From positions 1-62,758 of the forward strand of contig CACOFE010000007.1 of the NCBI GenBank assembly GCA_902626365.1: DNA of 62,758 bases, written 5' to 3'. Below, piece after piece: positions 36,200 to 44,356 of the stretch. Under the pieces are notes generated by a model. It did no database searches and was not told the origin of the DNA. It saw only the letters and a list, made by a program, of their open reading frames with translations. Source of the DNA: an uncultured Bacteroidota bacterium. Lineage in GTDB: Bacteria > Bacteroidota > Bacteroidia > Flavobacteriales > Flavobacteriaceae. The first letter of the stretch is position 1. Each line of letters starts with the position of its first letter. The position numbers were made by a program, and so were the translations under genes.

Positions 36200-36758
36200 T
36201 GATGAAATTATTTACTAGTTTGAAAACTTCTTTGTAGCTTTTTTCAAGAATATCGTTTTCAACAACATAATCAAATTTATCAGCTAATAAAATTTCATCT
36301 TTAGCTTTATCAATTCTAATTTTAATATTTGAATCAGTCTCAGAATTTCTATTCTTAAGTCTCTTTTCAAGTTCATCTAAACTTGGAGGTTTTATGAAAA
36401 TAGTTAATGATTGGTCTTTAAACTTTCTTTTGATATTTAAACCACCTATTACATCTATATCAAAGATTAAATTTTTTTCTTTTGCATTTTCAAGTTCTGA
36501 AAATAATGTACCATAAAACACTCCCTTGTAGACTTCCTCCCATTCAAGAAATTCATCATTATTCACTCTCCTCAAGAATTCCTTTTTTGAAATAAAAAAA
36601 TAATTTTCACCATCTTTTTCATTTTTTCTTGGCTCTCTTGATGTTGCTGAAATTGAAAAACTCAATCCTAAATTTTTCTCATTAAGTAGTTTATTTACAA
36701 TTGTAGTTTTTCCCGATCCTGAAGGTGCCGCTATGACTATAAATTTTGATCTTTTCAT
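36192..36758 (-). CDS. gmk: Guanylate kinase
   Basis: The enzyme phosphorylates GMP to GDP. It shows the P-loop APSGSGKTTIVNKLL, the GMP-binding SATSREPRKNEKDGENYFF region with conserved Ser, Arg and Tyr, and the lid DIDVIGGLNIKRKF. The frame could begin with a TTG one codon earlier (36761), but the ATG at 36758, which overlaps the yicC stop as TGATG, is preferred and gives 188 residues. Confidence 0.96.
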   Translation of the reverse strand: MKRSKFIVIAAPSGSGKTTIVNKLLNEKNLGLSFSISATSREPRKNEKDGENYFFISKKEFLRRVNNDEFLEWEEVYKGVFYGTLFSELENAKEKNLIFDIDVIGGLNIKRKFKDQSLTIFIKPPSLDELEKRLKNRNSETDSNIKIRIDKAKDEILLADKFDYVVENDILEKSYKEVFKLVNNFINE

Positions 36759-37615
36759 CAAAGAATATTTAAAATGTTTTCTTTAATTTTTTCTAAATTT
36801 TCCTTCATTTCAATAACATGCTTTTGAAGAACAGCATCGTTAGCTTTTGACCCCAGAGTATTTATCTCTCTCCCAATTTCTTGACAGATAAAACCAAGTT
36901 TTTTACCAATTGGATCTTTTGATTTAATTGATTCATCAAAAAGAATTAAATGACTTTTTAGTCTTATTATTTCTTCATTTATATCAAATTTTTCCATGTA
37001 GTATATCATTTCTTGCTCAAATCTGTTATTATCAATTTCGAGCTTGATTTTATCAAGTTCTGCAATTAGTTTTTTTCTTTTTTTTGAAATCCTTTCTTTT
37101 TCAATCTTTTTAATTTGATTTAGTGAATTCTTGATTTTACCAATTTTATCTTTAATATCCTTCTCAGTTTCTAAGCCTTCTTTTTTTCTAAAAGTATCAA
37201 CTTTACTTATAAGAGAATATATTTTATTCAACAGAGATTTACTTTGTGTATTATTTAATTCTACGGATTTTGATTCATAGCTATTTGGCAAGCTCATAGC
37301 TATTTTTAAATAATTTGCAGCTTCACTACTATCAATTCTTTTTAATTCTTTAATGTATTTTTTAATAATTTCTTTGTTAATACTTACATCTTCCTTACTT
37401 AATTTACCTTCCGTAGTTACGCTAATTTCAATTTTACCACGATGAAGTTTATCGGTTAATTTTTTTCTCAAATCATTTTCATACAGCTTAAGAACTTGAG
37501 GAATTCTAATTGACAAATCTATATTTTTACTATTAACAGACTTTATCTCAACAAGAAATTTTGTTGTGTTAATTACGAAGGATTCACTGGCATAGCCAGT
37601 CATTGACTTAATCAT
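36758..37615 (-). CDS. yicC: YicC/YloC-family endoribonuclease
   Basis: The protein of 285 residues starts at MIKSMTGYASESF, the invariant YicC N-terminus; the frame is open seven codons further upstream but those residues are not part of the family. The C-terminal DUF1732 half ends with LGFICQEIGREINTLGSKAN and HVIEMKENLEKIKENIL. YicC proteins were shown to be RNA endonucleases that affect small-RNA decay in E. coli. The charged central region is predicted helical. Gene order yicC-gmk is conserved across bacteria. Confidence 0.94.
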   Translation of the reverse strand: MIKSMTGYASESFVINTTKFLVEIKSVNSKNIDLSIRIPQVLKLYENDLRKKLTDKLHRGKIEISVTTEGKLSKEDVSINKEIIKKYIKELKRIDSSEAANYLKIAMSLPNSYESKSVELNNTQSKSLLNKIYSLISKVDTFRKKEGLETEKDIKDKIGKIKNSLNQIKKIEKERISKKRKKLIAELDKIKLEIDNNRFEQEMIYYMEKFDINEEIIRLKSHLILFDESIKSKDPIGKKLGFICQEIGREINTLGSKANDAVLQKHVIEMKENLEKIKENILNIL

Positions 37616-37651
37616 TTCTAATGATATATTAGGCAAATATATGAATAGATT

Positions 37652-38545
37652 TTAAGTAATCTGGGTAGATCTTTTAGAAACCAAATATACACCTGCAAAA
37701 ACCATGATAACTGAACTTATATCAGCTATAGTTAATTTATCTGCGCCTCTATATATTGCAAATAAAATTCCTATTACAGGCTGGAGGTATATAAACATAC
37801 CAACAGTTGAAGCTTTTAAATTTTTCAAAGCATAAAGATTCAGTAAATAAACCAAAAATGTAGTACAAAAGACTACATAAAAGATTTTGATCAAAGAATT
37901 GCTTGAAATTTCCGCCCAATTAATTTCTGTAAACTCCAATAATCCAAAAGGCATATTGATAATTATCGAAAAAAGAAATAACCATTTCATTATAGTTATC
38001 ATACTATATTTTTTTGTCAATGGTTTGACTAAAACAAAATATATTGCATAAGAAAGACTATTAATAAAAAAATAAAAATTTCCTAGATTGATGTTTGGGG
38101 CATCTGCTATTGATTTTTCATTTAAAAGAATTAAGGTTAATGTCCCAATAAATCCTATAAATACTCCCAAATATTTAATTTTTGTGATTTTTTCTTTTAA
38201 TAAAAAAACTGAAATTATAAATATAAAAATCGGAGCAAGTGTTGTAATAATAGCACTATTTATTGGCGTCGAATTATACAAACCGTTTAGAGCAGTAATC
38301 ATGTTTAAACCCATTCCAAAAAACGCACATATTATTATTAGTTTAAAATCTTTAAAATCTATTTTTTCATTTTTAAAAAAGAGAGAAATAACCCAAAAAC
38401 ATATTGCCGCTCCAAGTACTCGACAATACAATAATGCATTTGGGGATAACACATCAGGCATTAGTTCTTTTGCTATTGTATGATTGAATCCAAAAATTGA
38501 AGTAGCTACTAATGCTGCAAAAAGTGCCGGGATTCTTTTATCCAT
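37652..38545 (-). CDS. EamA/DMT-family transporter
   Basis: The 297-residue protein has about ten predicted membrane helices in two EamA repeats, each ending in a loop of the LAPIFIFIISVFLLKEKIT / LQPVIGILFAIYRGADKLT kind. It is an exporter or exchanger of small metabolites; the substrate cannot be read from sequence. It lies 36 bases upstream of yicC in the same direction and diverges from the PLP enzyme gene across 75 bases. Confidence 0.9.
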   Translation of the reverse strand: MDKRIPALFAALVATSIFGFNHTIAKELMPDVLSPNALLYCRVLGAAICFWVISLFFKNEKIDFKDFKLIIICAFFGMGLNMITALNGLYNSTPINSAIITTLAPIFIFIISVFLLKEKITKIKYLGVFIGFIGTLTLILLNEKSIADAPNINLGNFYFFINSLSYAIYFVLVKPLTKKYSMITIMKWLFLFSIIINMPFGLLEFTEINWAEISSNSLIKIFYVVFCTTFLVYLLNLYALKNLKASTVGMFIYLQPVIGILFAIYRGADKLTIADISSVIMVFAGVYLVSKRSTQIT

Positions 38546-38575
38546 TAAAATTGATTGAATTCTAAAGATAATCTA

Positions 38576-38583
38576 TACATTTG
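38576..38583 (+). promoter_or_regulatory. Candidate -7 box (TACATTTG) of the Cys/Met PLP enzyme gene
   Basis: TACATTTG fits TAnnTTTG and is 38 bases before the ATG. A TTG lies 18 bases upstream (38555-38557), one base short of the usual 19-21 spacing. Confidence 0.5.
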
Positions 38584-38620
38584 TTCGTAGCTAATATGCA
38601 ATCATTTAATTTAAAGAATT

Positions 38621-39760
38621 ATGAAGTTTAACACCAAAACTATACACGGAGGGCAAAAGATTGATCCTGCATTTAATTCTGTTATGCAGCCGATTTATCA
38701 AACATCAACATATGCACAACAAAGCCCTGGAGTTAATAAAGGTTTTGAATATTCTAGAACCCATAACCCTACAAGAACCGCCTTACAAAATTCATTTGCA
38801 AGTCTGGAAAATGCAAAATATGGAGTTGCATTTTCTTCCGGCTTAGCAGCGATTGATGCGATTATAAAATTACTTAGCCCTGGGGATGAAGTAATAAGTA
38901 CGAACGACTTATATGGAGGTACATTTCGTTTATTTACTAAAATTTTTGAAAAATACGGAGTAAAATTTCATTTTACATCTTTACACAATACTGCTAAGGT
39001 GGAATCATTAATAAATGAAAATACAAAAGTTATTTGGGCTGAAACCCCGACAAACCCGATGATAAATGTTTTTGATATTGAGGCGCTTTCAAATATTAGC
39101 AAGTCTAACAATTTGCTTTTTGTTGTTGATAATACCTTTGCATCACCTTATTTACAAAATCCTTTAAATTTAGGCGCTGACATAGTAATGCATTCTGCTA
39201 CTAAATATTTAGCCGGTCATAGTGATGTTGTATTAGGTGCTCTAATGTTAAATGATGATGAAATTGCTGAAAAATTATATTTTGTTCAAAATGCAAGTGG
39301 TGCAGTTCCTGGACCTCAAGATTGTTTTTTGACCCTCAGGGGAATTAAAACATTACATGTAAGGATGCAGAGACATTGCGAAAATGCGCATAAAGTTGCA
39401 CATTTTTTAAATGACCATGCAATGATTGAGAAAGTTTACTGGCCAGGTTTAGAATCTCATAAAAATCATAAAGTTGCAAAAAAACAAATGTCTGATTTCG
39501 GAGGTATGCTTTCTTTTAGAATTAAAGATTTTAGCAAAGAGCAAACAATAAAATTTCTTGAAAAACTTAACTTATTTACCTTAGCTGAATCTCTTGGTGG
39601 AGTCGAGTCATTGTGTGGACACCCTGCAACGATGACACATGCAAGTATTCCAAAAGAAGAGCGAGAAAAATCTGGTGTTACTGACTCTTTGATAAGATTA
39701 AGTGTTGGAATTGAAGATGTTGATGATTTAATCAATGATCTTCAAAATGCGTTTTTATAA
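38621..39760 (+). CDS. Cystathionine gamma-synthase / gamma-lyase family PLP enzyme
   Basis: The 379-residue Cys/Met-metabolism enzyme carries the PLP lysine in HSATKYLAGHSDVVLGA, FSSGLAAIDAI at the cofactor phosphate site, the Asp of FVVDNTFASPYLQ that pairs with the pyridine nitrogen, and the C-terminal SLGGVESLCGHPATMTHAS and RLSVGIEDVDDLI. It could act in trans-sulfuration as synthase or lyase; sequence alone does not separate these, so I give no symbol. It is monocistronic, followed by gdhA after 105 bases. Confidence 0.93.
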   Translation: MKFNTKTIHGGQKIDPAFNSVMQPIYQTSTYAQQSPGVNKGFEYSRTHNPTRTALQNSFASLENAKYGVAFSSGLAAIDAIIKLLSPGDEVISTNDLYGGTFRLFTKIFEKYGVKFHFTSLHNTAKVESLINENTKVIWAETPTNPMINVFDIEALSNISKSNNLLFVVDNTFASPYLQNPLNLGADIVMHSATKYLAGHSDVVLGALMLNDDEIAEKLYFVQNASGAVPGPQDCFLTLRGIKTLHVRMQRHCENAHKVAHFLNDHAMIEKVYWPGLESHKNHKVAKKQMSDFGGMLSFRIKDFSKEQTIKFLEKLNLFTLAESLGGVESLCGHPATMTHASIPKEEREKSGVTDSLIRLSVGIEDVDDLINDLQNAFL

Positions 39761-39865
39761 AATTGTTAATTATTCTCTTTTTTTTTGGTAAAACAAAAAT
39801 TTTAAATGCCTAATTTTATTTAAAATTAAATTTCCCCCTGATTAGGGCACAGAAAATTATTAATT

Positions 39866-41209
39866 ATGAAAAGAAAGATTGACGCTTTTTTAAATATAGT
39901 TCGTAAGAGAGACGGACATCAACCCGAATTTATGCAAGCGGTTGAAGAAGTAGCTGAAACGGTAATTCCATATATAGTAGAAAATGACATTTATCATGGA
40001 AAAAATATATTGATGAGAATGTGTGAACCTGAAAGAGCTGTAGCATTCAGAGTTTCATGGATAGATGATAAAGGAGAAATTTGGGTAAACAGAGGTTACA
40101 GAATTCAAATGAATTCTGCCATTGGACCTTTTAAAGGAGGCCTTAGATTTCACCCATCTGTAAATATGAGTATACTAAAATTTTTGGCTTTTGAACAGGT
40201 TTTTAAAAATAGTTTAACAACTCTACCAATGGGTGGTGGTAAAGGAGGAAGTGATTTTGACCCAAAAGGAAGAAGTGAAAATGAAATTATGAGGTTTTGT
40301 CAGGCTTTCATGACTGAATTATATAGACATATAGGCCCAAATACTGATGTACCTGCAGGGGATATTGGAGTTGGCGGAAGAGAAATTGGCTATATGTATG
40401 GTCAATACAGAAAACTGGCTAATGAATTTACTGGTGTGCTCACGGGAAAAGGCATGTCATGGGGTGGTTCATTGATTAGACCTGAGGCAACTGGATATGG
40501 CACTGTTTATTTTGTTCAGGACATGTTAGCTCAAAAAAATGACGGAATAAAAGGAAAAAAGGTTGTTATTTCTGGATCAGGAAATGTAGCTCAATATGCT
40601 GCTGAGAAAGTATTGCATTTTGGAGGAAAAGTATTAACAATGTCTGATTCATCGGGATTTATTTATGACGTTTCTGGAATAGACGAAGAAAAATTAAAAT
40701 TCATAATGTATTTAAAAAACATTCAGCGAGGAAGAATCAGTGAATATGTAAAAAAATATCCCAAAGCAGTTTTCAAAAAAGGAAAAACTCCTTGGTCTGT
40801 TAATTGTGACATTGCATTGCCCTGTGCTACTCAGAATGAATTAGACGGAAAAGATGCAAAACTTCTTGTATCCAACGGATGTAAGTGTGTAAGTGAAGGA
40901 GCTAATATGCCATCGACTAAAGAGGCTATTGAAATTTTTCTAAAAGCAAAAATTTTATTTGCACCTGGTAAAGCTGCAAACGCAGGAGGTGTGGCAACCT
41001 CAGGACTGGAAATGACCCAAAATTCTCTTAGATATAATTGGACAAGGGAAGAGGTTGATCAAAAGCTTCGTGAAATCATGTTAAACATACACAATTCTTG
41101 TATTGAGCATGGAAAACAGAATAATGGATATGTTAATTATGTCAAAGGAGCAAATATTGCTGGATTTGTAAAAGTTGCTGACGCCATGCTGGCTCAAGGA
41201 GTAATCTGA
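39866..41209 (+). CDS. gdhA: NADP-specific glutamate dehydrogenase
   Basis: The 447-residue hexameric-type enzyme assimilates ammonium into 2-oxoglutarate. It has substrate-site segments KGGLRFHPSVNMSILKFLAF and PMGGGKGGSDFDPKGRS with catalytic Lys, VPAGDIGVGGREIGYMYGQ with catalytic Asp, and the coenzyme fold VVISGSGNVAQYAAEK, where Ser follows the beta strand as in NADP-dependent forms. C-terminal CKCVSEGANMPST is also typical. The 105-base upstream gap holds only AT-rich sequence and a short CCCT/AGGG pair; no clear promoter was found. Confidence 0.96.
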   Translation: MKRKIDAFLNIVRKRDGHQPEFMQAVEEVAETVIPYIVENDIYHGKNILMRMCEPERAVAFRVSWIDDKGEIWVNRGYRIQMNSAIGPFKGGLRFHPSVNMSILKFLAFEQVFKNSLTTLPMGGGKGGSDFDPKGRSENEIMRFCQAFMTELYRHIGPNTDVPAGDIGVGGREIGYMYGQYRKLANEFTGVLTGKGMSWGGSLIRPEATGYGTVYFVQDMLAQKNDGIKGKKVVISGSGNVAQYAAEKVLHFGGKVLTMSDSSGFIYDVSGIDEEKLKFIMYLKNIQRGRISEYVKKYPKAVFKKGKTPWSVNCDIALPCATQNELDGKDAKLLVSNGCKCVSEGANMPSTKEAIEIFLKAKILFAPGKAANAGGVATSGLEMTQNSLRYNWTREEVDQKLREIMLNIHNSCIEHGKQNNGYVNYVKGANIAGFVKVADAMLAQGVI

Positions 41210-41214
41210 TTTTT

Positions 41215-41232
41215 TATAATATATATATTATA
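41215..41232. repeat. Perfect 18-base AT palindrome in the gdhA/porZ gap
   Basis: TATAATATATATATTATA is its own reverse complement. It lies right after the gdhA stop and just before the candidate porZ promoter box at 41237. In such AT-rich DNA it could be chance or a weak regulatory site. Confidence 0.5.
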
Positions 41233-41236
41233 CTGG

Positions 41237-41244
41237 TATATTTG
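41237..41244 (+). promoter_or_regulatory. Candidate -7 box (TATATTTG) of the porZ-recO-receptor-recX set
   Basis: TATATTTG fits TAnnTTTG, 30 bases before the ATG at 41275. No convincing -33 element was seen at 19-21 bases. Confidence 0.45.
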
Positions 41245-41274
41245 TCGTTTATTAGAAGTAGTTGCTAGTATCTT

Positions 41275-43650
41275 ATGTTAAAAATTCGTTTTTTTTCGTT
41301 TTTAATTCTAACTGTTAGCTTATTTTATGGTCAACAAAATAAGCTATCAATAGAAACTGAAACATCAATTTATTCAAATTGGAACACATATTTTTCTTAT
41401 AATTTAATTTCATCAATAGATAATGGTGAATCAGTAATCTATTTTGCATCATATAATTCAATTTTCTCTTATGACATCTCATCTAATCAAATTGAAAAAT
41501 TTGACACACTAAACGAATTATCAGGAGACGAAATTTCAGCTTTTTATTACTCTGAAATTAATAATAATATAGTCATCGGTTATAGTAGTGGATTTCTTCA
41601 AATAATAGATTTAAATTCAAATTCAATTATTAATATTTATGATATTTTAAATAAGCCAACGATACCCTCTAATAAAAAAACTATTAATGATTTCTTTCAA
41701 AGTGGTGATCAATTATTAATATCAACGGGATACGGCGTATCAATCTATAATTTAAACGGATATGAGTTTGGCGATACTTATTATATTGGAGATTTTGCAA
41801 CACAAATTAACGTAACAAGTACTGTCATACATGAAAATTTTATTTATGCATCTAGTCCAGATTTGGGAATATTAAGAGGAAATATTAACTCCAATCTAAT
41901 AGACTTTAATAATTGGCAAACCATTTATTTTGGAGACATACAAGAATTATTTTACGATGGGGAAAATATTTTTTTCTATACTAACAATAGTATAATGAGA
42001 ATTAATGATGAGGAAATAACAAGTATATTAACATTGGAAAATCAGATTATTAATATTAATTCATCAGATTCAAAATTTATAATTATTACTGATGAAAAAT
42101 GCTTAATTTATAATGATCAACTAACACAGCTAGTTTATGAAATTGATTCAGAAACTTACTCGTCAGGATTTAATGAAGGTATTATAAAGGACAATTATAT
42201 TTATATCGCTACTAACGAAAAGGGGGTTTTAATCATAAATAACAATAGCGGAGATTCTTCATATTTAAAACCAGATGGACCTTTAGAAAATGATATTTTT
42301 TCGGTTGAAACATTAAATAATAAAACCTGGGTTTCTTATGGCAACTATACAGAGTACTTTAACCCATATCCTTTAAAATTTAGTGGTTTGAGTAATTATG
42401 ATGAAAATTTGAATTCTTGGTTCAACATCAGTAAAGATAGTATTCCAGAATTGGCTGTAAATCTTAATAACATTTCAATTAACCCTTTTAATAATGATAA
42501 TGTTTTTATAAGTTCTTTTGAAGGAGGTATATTAGAAATTGAAGATTTGAATATTATTGAATTCTATGATAATAATAATAGTGGATTAGAATCTTTATCC
42601 ATCAATGATCCATTATATGAGAGCGTAAGAATTTCAGATTTAGAATTTGATCAAAATGGAGTTTTATGGATTTTAAATTCAAGAATAGACAGTCCGCTAA
42701 AATCTTTTAACTTGGAGAATAACAGTTGGAATAGTTATGATTTTACTGAGATTATCAATGATGGATTTCAGGATGAACTTGGGTTTAATGATATTGAAGT
42801 AGATGATTATGGAAACAAATGGATAGCGGGGCTAAGATCTGGATTAATTGGATTTAATAATGAATCTGGAACAAACCAATTAAGAAAAGTATTTAGTCAA
42901 GATCAATCAAATATGCCTTCTTCATATGTAAAGTCTATAGCAGTTGATAATAATAACCATCTTTGGATTGGTACAATTCAGGGTTTAAGGGTTCTATATA
43001 ACACATCTAATTTTTTTGACACTTCAGTTGTTACAACACAACAAATTGTAATTTTAGAAGACGGCATTCCTAGGGAACTTTTAGAGCAACAATACATTTC
43101 TGATATTGAAGTAGATGGTGCAAATAATAAGTGGGTAGCAACAATTGGTTCAGGAGTATTTTATTTCTCACCAAATGGTCAACAAACAATTCACCATTTC
43201 ACAAAAGAAAACTCACCACTACCGTCAAATAATATTAATGATATAAGTATAAACTATTCAAATGGAAAGGTATACTTTGCGACTGACAATGGTTTAGTAA
43301 GTTATAATACAGGAAGTACTTCTAGCTCTGAAAATTTTTCTAACACATATGTTTATCCTAATCCTGTTCGGCCAGAGTTTAACACTGAATTTGAAAAGGT
43401 TAAAATTACTGGTTTGACTCAGAATGTAAATATTAAGATAACCGATATAGAAGGAAATTTGGTAGCCGAAGCTCAATCAAACATCAACTCTAGGTACAGA
43501 AATTTTAACTTAGAAATTGATGGTGGAACAGCATTTTGGAATGGAAAAAATTTGAGAAATAGACTTGTTTCATCTGGCGTTTATATTATTATGCTTTCAG
43601 ATTTAGACTCGTATGAAACTAAGGTTTTAAAATTAATGATTGTTCGCTAA
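41275..43650 (+). CDS. porZ: PorZ-like type IX secretion component (beta-propeller protein with C-terminal sorting domain)
   Basis: The 791-residue protein has a signal peptide (to about residue 20) and two beta-propeller regions with two-component-regulator-type blades such as FNDIEVDDYGNKWIAGLRSG, VKSIAVDNNNHLWIGTIQGL and ISDIEVDGANNKWVATIGSG. A C-terminal domain starts at VYPNPVRPEF and ends GVYIIMLSDLDSYETKVLKL, the type A sorting signal of T9SS cargo. Length (PorZ of Porphyromonas gingivalis, about 776), layout and the position just before recO fit PorZ, which delivers anionic lipopolysaccharide to the PorU sortase. No other T9SS gene is in the window, so identity rests on architecture and context. 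It shares one base with recO. Confidence 0.8.
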   Translation: MLKIRFFSFLILTVSLFYGQQNKLSIETETSIYSNWNTYFSYNLISSIDNGESVIYFASYNSIFSYDISSNQIEKFDTLNELSGDEISAFYYSEINNNIVIGYSSGFLQIIDLNSNSIINIYDILNKPTIPSNKKTINDFFQSGDQLLISTGYGVSIYNLNGYEFGDTYYIGDFATQINVTSTVIHENFIYASSPDLGILRGNINSNLIDFNNWQTIYFGDIQELFYDGENIFFYTNNSIMRINDEEITSILTLENQIININSSDSKFIIITDEKCLIYNDQLTQLVYEIDSETYSSGFNEGIIKDNYIYIATNEKGVLIINNNSGDSSYLKPDGPLENDIFSVETLNNKTWVSYGNYTEYFNPYPLKFSGLSNYDENLNSWFNISKDSIPELAVNLNNISINPFNNDNVFISSFEGGILEIEDLNIIEFYDNNNSGLESLSINDPLYESVRISDLEFDQNGVLWILNSRIDSPLKSFNLENNSWNSYDFTEIINDGFQDELGFNDIEVDDYGNKWIAGLRSGLIGFNNESGTNQLRKVFSQDQSNMPSSYVKSIAVDNNNHLWIGTIQGLRVLYNTSNFFDTSVVTTQQIVILEDGIPRELLEQQYISDIEVDGANNKWVATIGSGVFYFSPNGQQTIHHFTKENSPLPSNNINDISINYSNGKVYFATDNGLVSYNTGSTSSSENFSNTYVYPNPVRPEFNTEFEKVKITGLTQNVNIKITDIEGNLVAEAQSNINSRYRNFNLEIDGGTAFWNGKNLRNRLVSSGVYIIMLSDLDSYETKVLKLMIVR

Positions 43651-44354
43651 TGATTATTTCTTCAAGTGCAATTGTATTAAGTAAACTGAAGTATAGGGAT
43701 AATGACTTAATCATTAAATTATTCGTTAGAGAATTAGGCCTAACATCATTTATCGTTAGGGGTGGTTCTAAAAAGAATAAAACAAATTATTTTCAACAGC
43801 TTTCATTATTAGAAATTGAATTTGATTTTAATAACAAAAGAAACCTACATTATTTTAAAGACTTTGAAAGTAAATATAATCTTAAAACGATTCATACGGA
43901 TTTTAAGAAGATGGGGGTTATTATATTTTTATCTGAAGTTTTATCAAAAATATTAATTCATCAGCAGAAAGATTACCAGCTATATGATTTTATTGAAGAT
44001 GCAATAAAATACTACGACAAAGATATTTTCTCGCCAACATTTCATATTGTTTTTCTCATAAACTTATCTAAGTTTTTAGGCTTTTATCCTGACGTGAAAA
44101 ATAATAATTATCAATATTTTGATTTGCAACATGGTTTTTACACGGATGCAAAGGATTCAGATTATATTATATATGATGATGATCTGAAATGTTTCAACAA
44201 GATTTTAGGCATAAATTTTGATGATTTAAAAAAACTAACCTTTACTCTTGTGCAAAGAAAAAAATTACTTGACAATATTATTTTATATTACAGACTCCAC
44301 ATTGAAAATTTTGTTTCTGTCAAGTCACTTGAGGTACTGAGAAAATTATTTTAA
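43650..44354 (+). CDS. recO: DNA repair protein RecO
   Basis: The 234-residue protein has the N-terminal OB fold of RecO (SSAIVLSKLKYRDNDLIIKLF, LTSFIVRGGSKK) and an alpha-helical C-terminal domain (FLINLSKFLGFYPD). It loads RecA with RecR in the RecFOR pathway. Zinc Cys residues found in some RecO proteins are missing here, which is common in Bacteroidota. It is translationally coupled to porZ and two bases before the next GTG start. Confidence 0.93.
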   Translation: MIISSSAIVLSKLKYRDNDLIIKLFVRELGLTSFIVRGGSKKNKTNYFQQLSLLEIEFDFNNKRNLHYFKDFESKYNLKTIHTDFKKMGVIIFLSEVLSKILIHQQKDYQLYDFIEDAIKYYDKDIFSPTFHIVFLINLSKFLGFYPDVKNNNYQYFDLQHGFYTDAKDSDYIIYDDDLKCFNKILGINFDDLKKLTFTLVQRKKLLDNIILYYRLHIENFVSVKSLEVLRKLF

Positions 44355-44356
44355 TT

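Noticed and set aside
37616-37636. Extended start of yicC
   Set aside because: The family begins at MIKSMTGYA; the seven upstream codons have no ATG and no homology.
39837-39848. CCCTGATTAGGG dyad before gdhA as an operator
   Set aside because: Only four paired bases on each side and no repeat of the motif; too weak to call.
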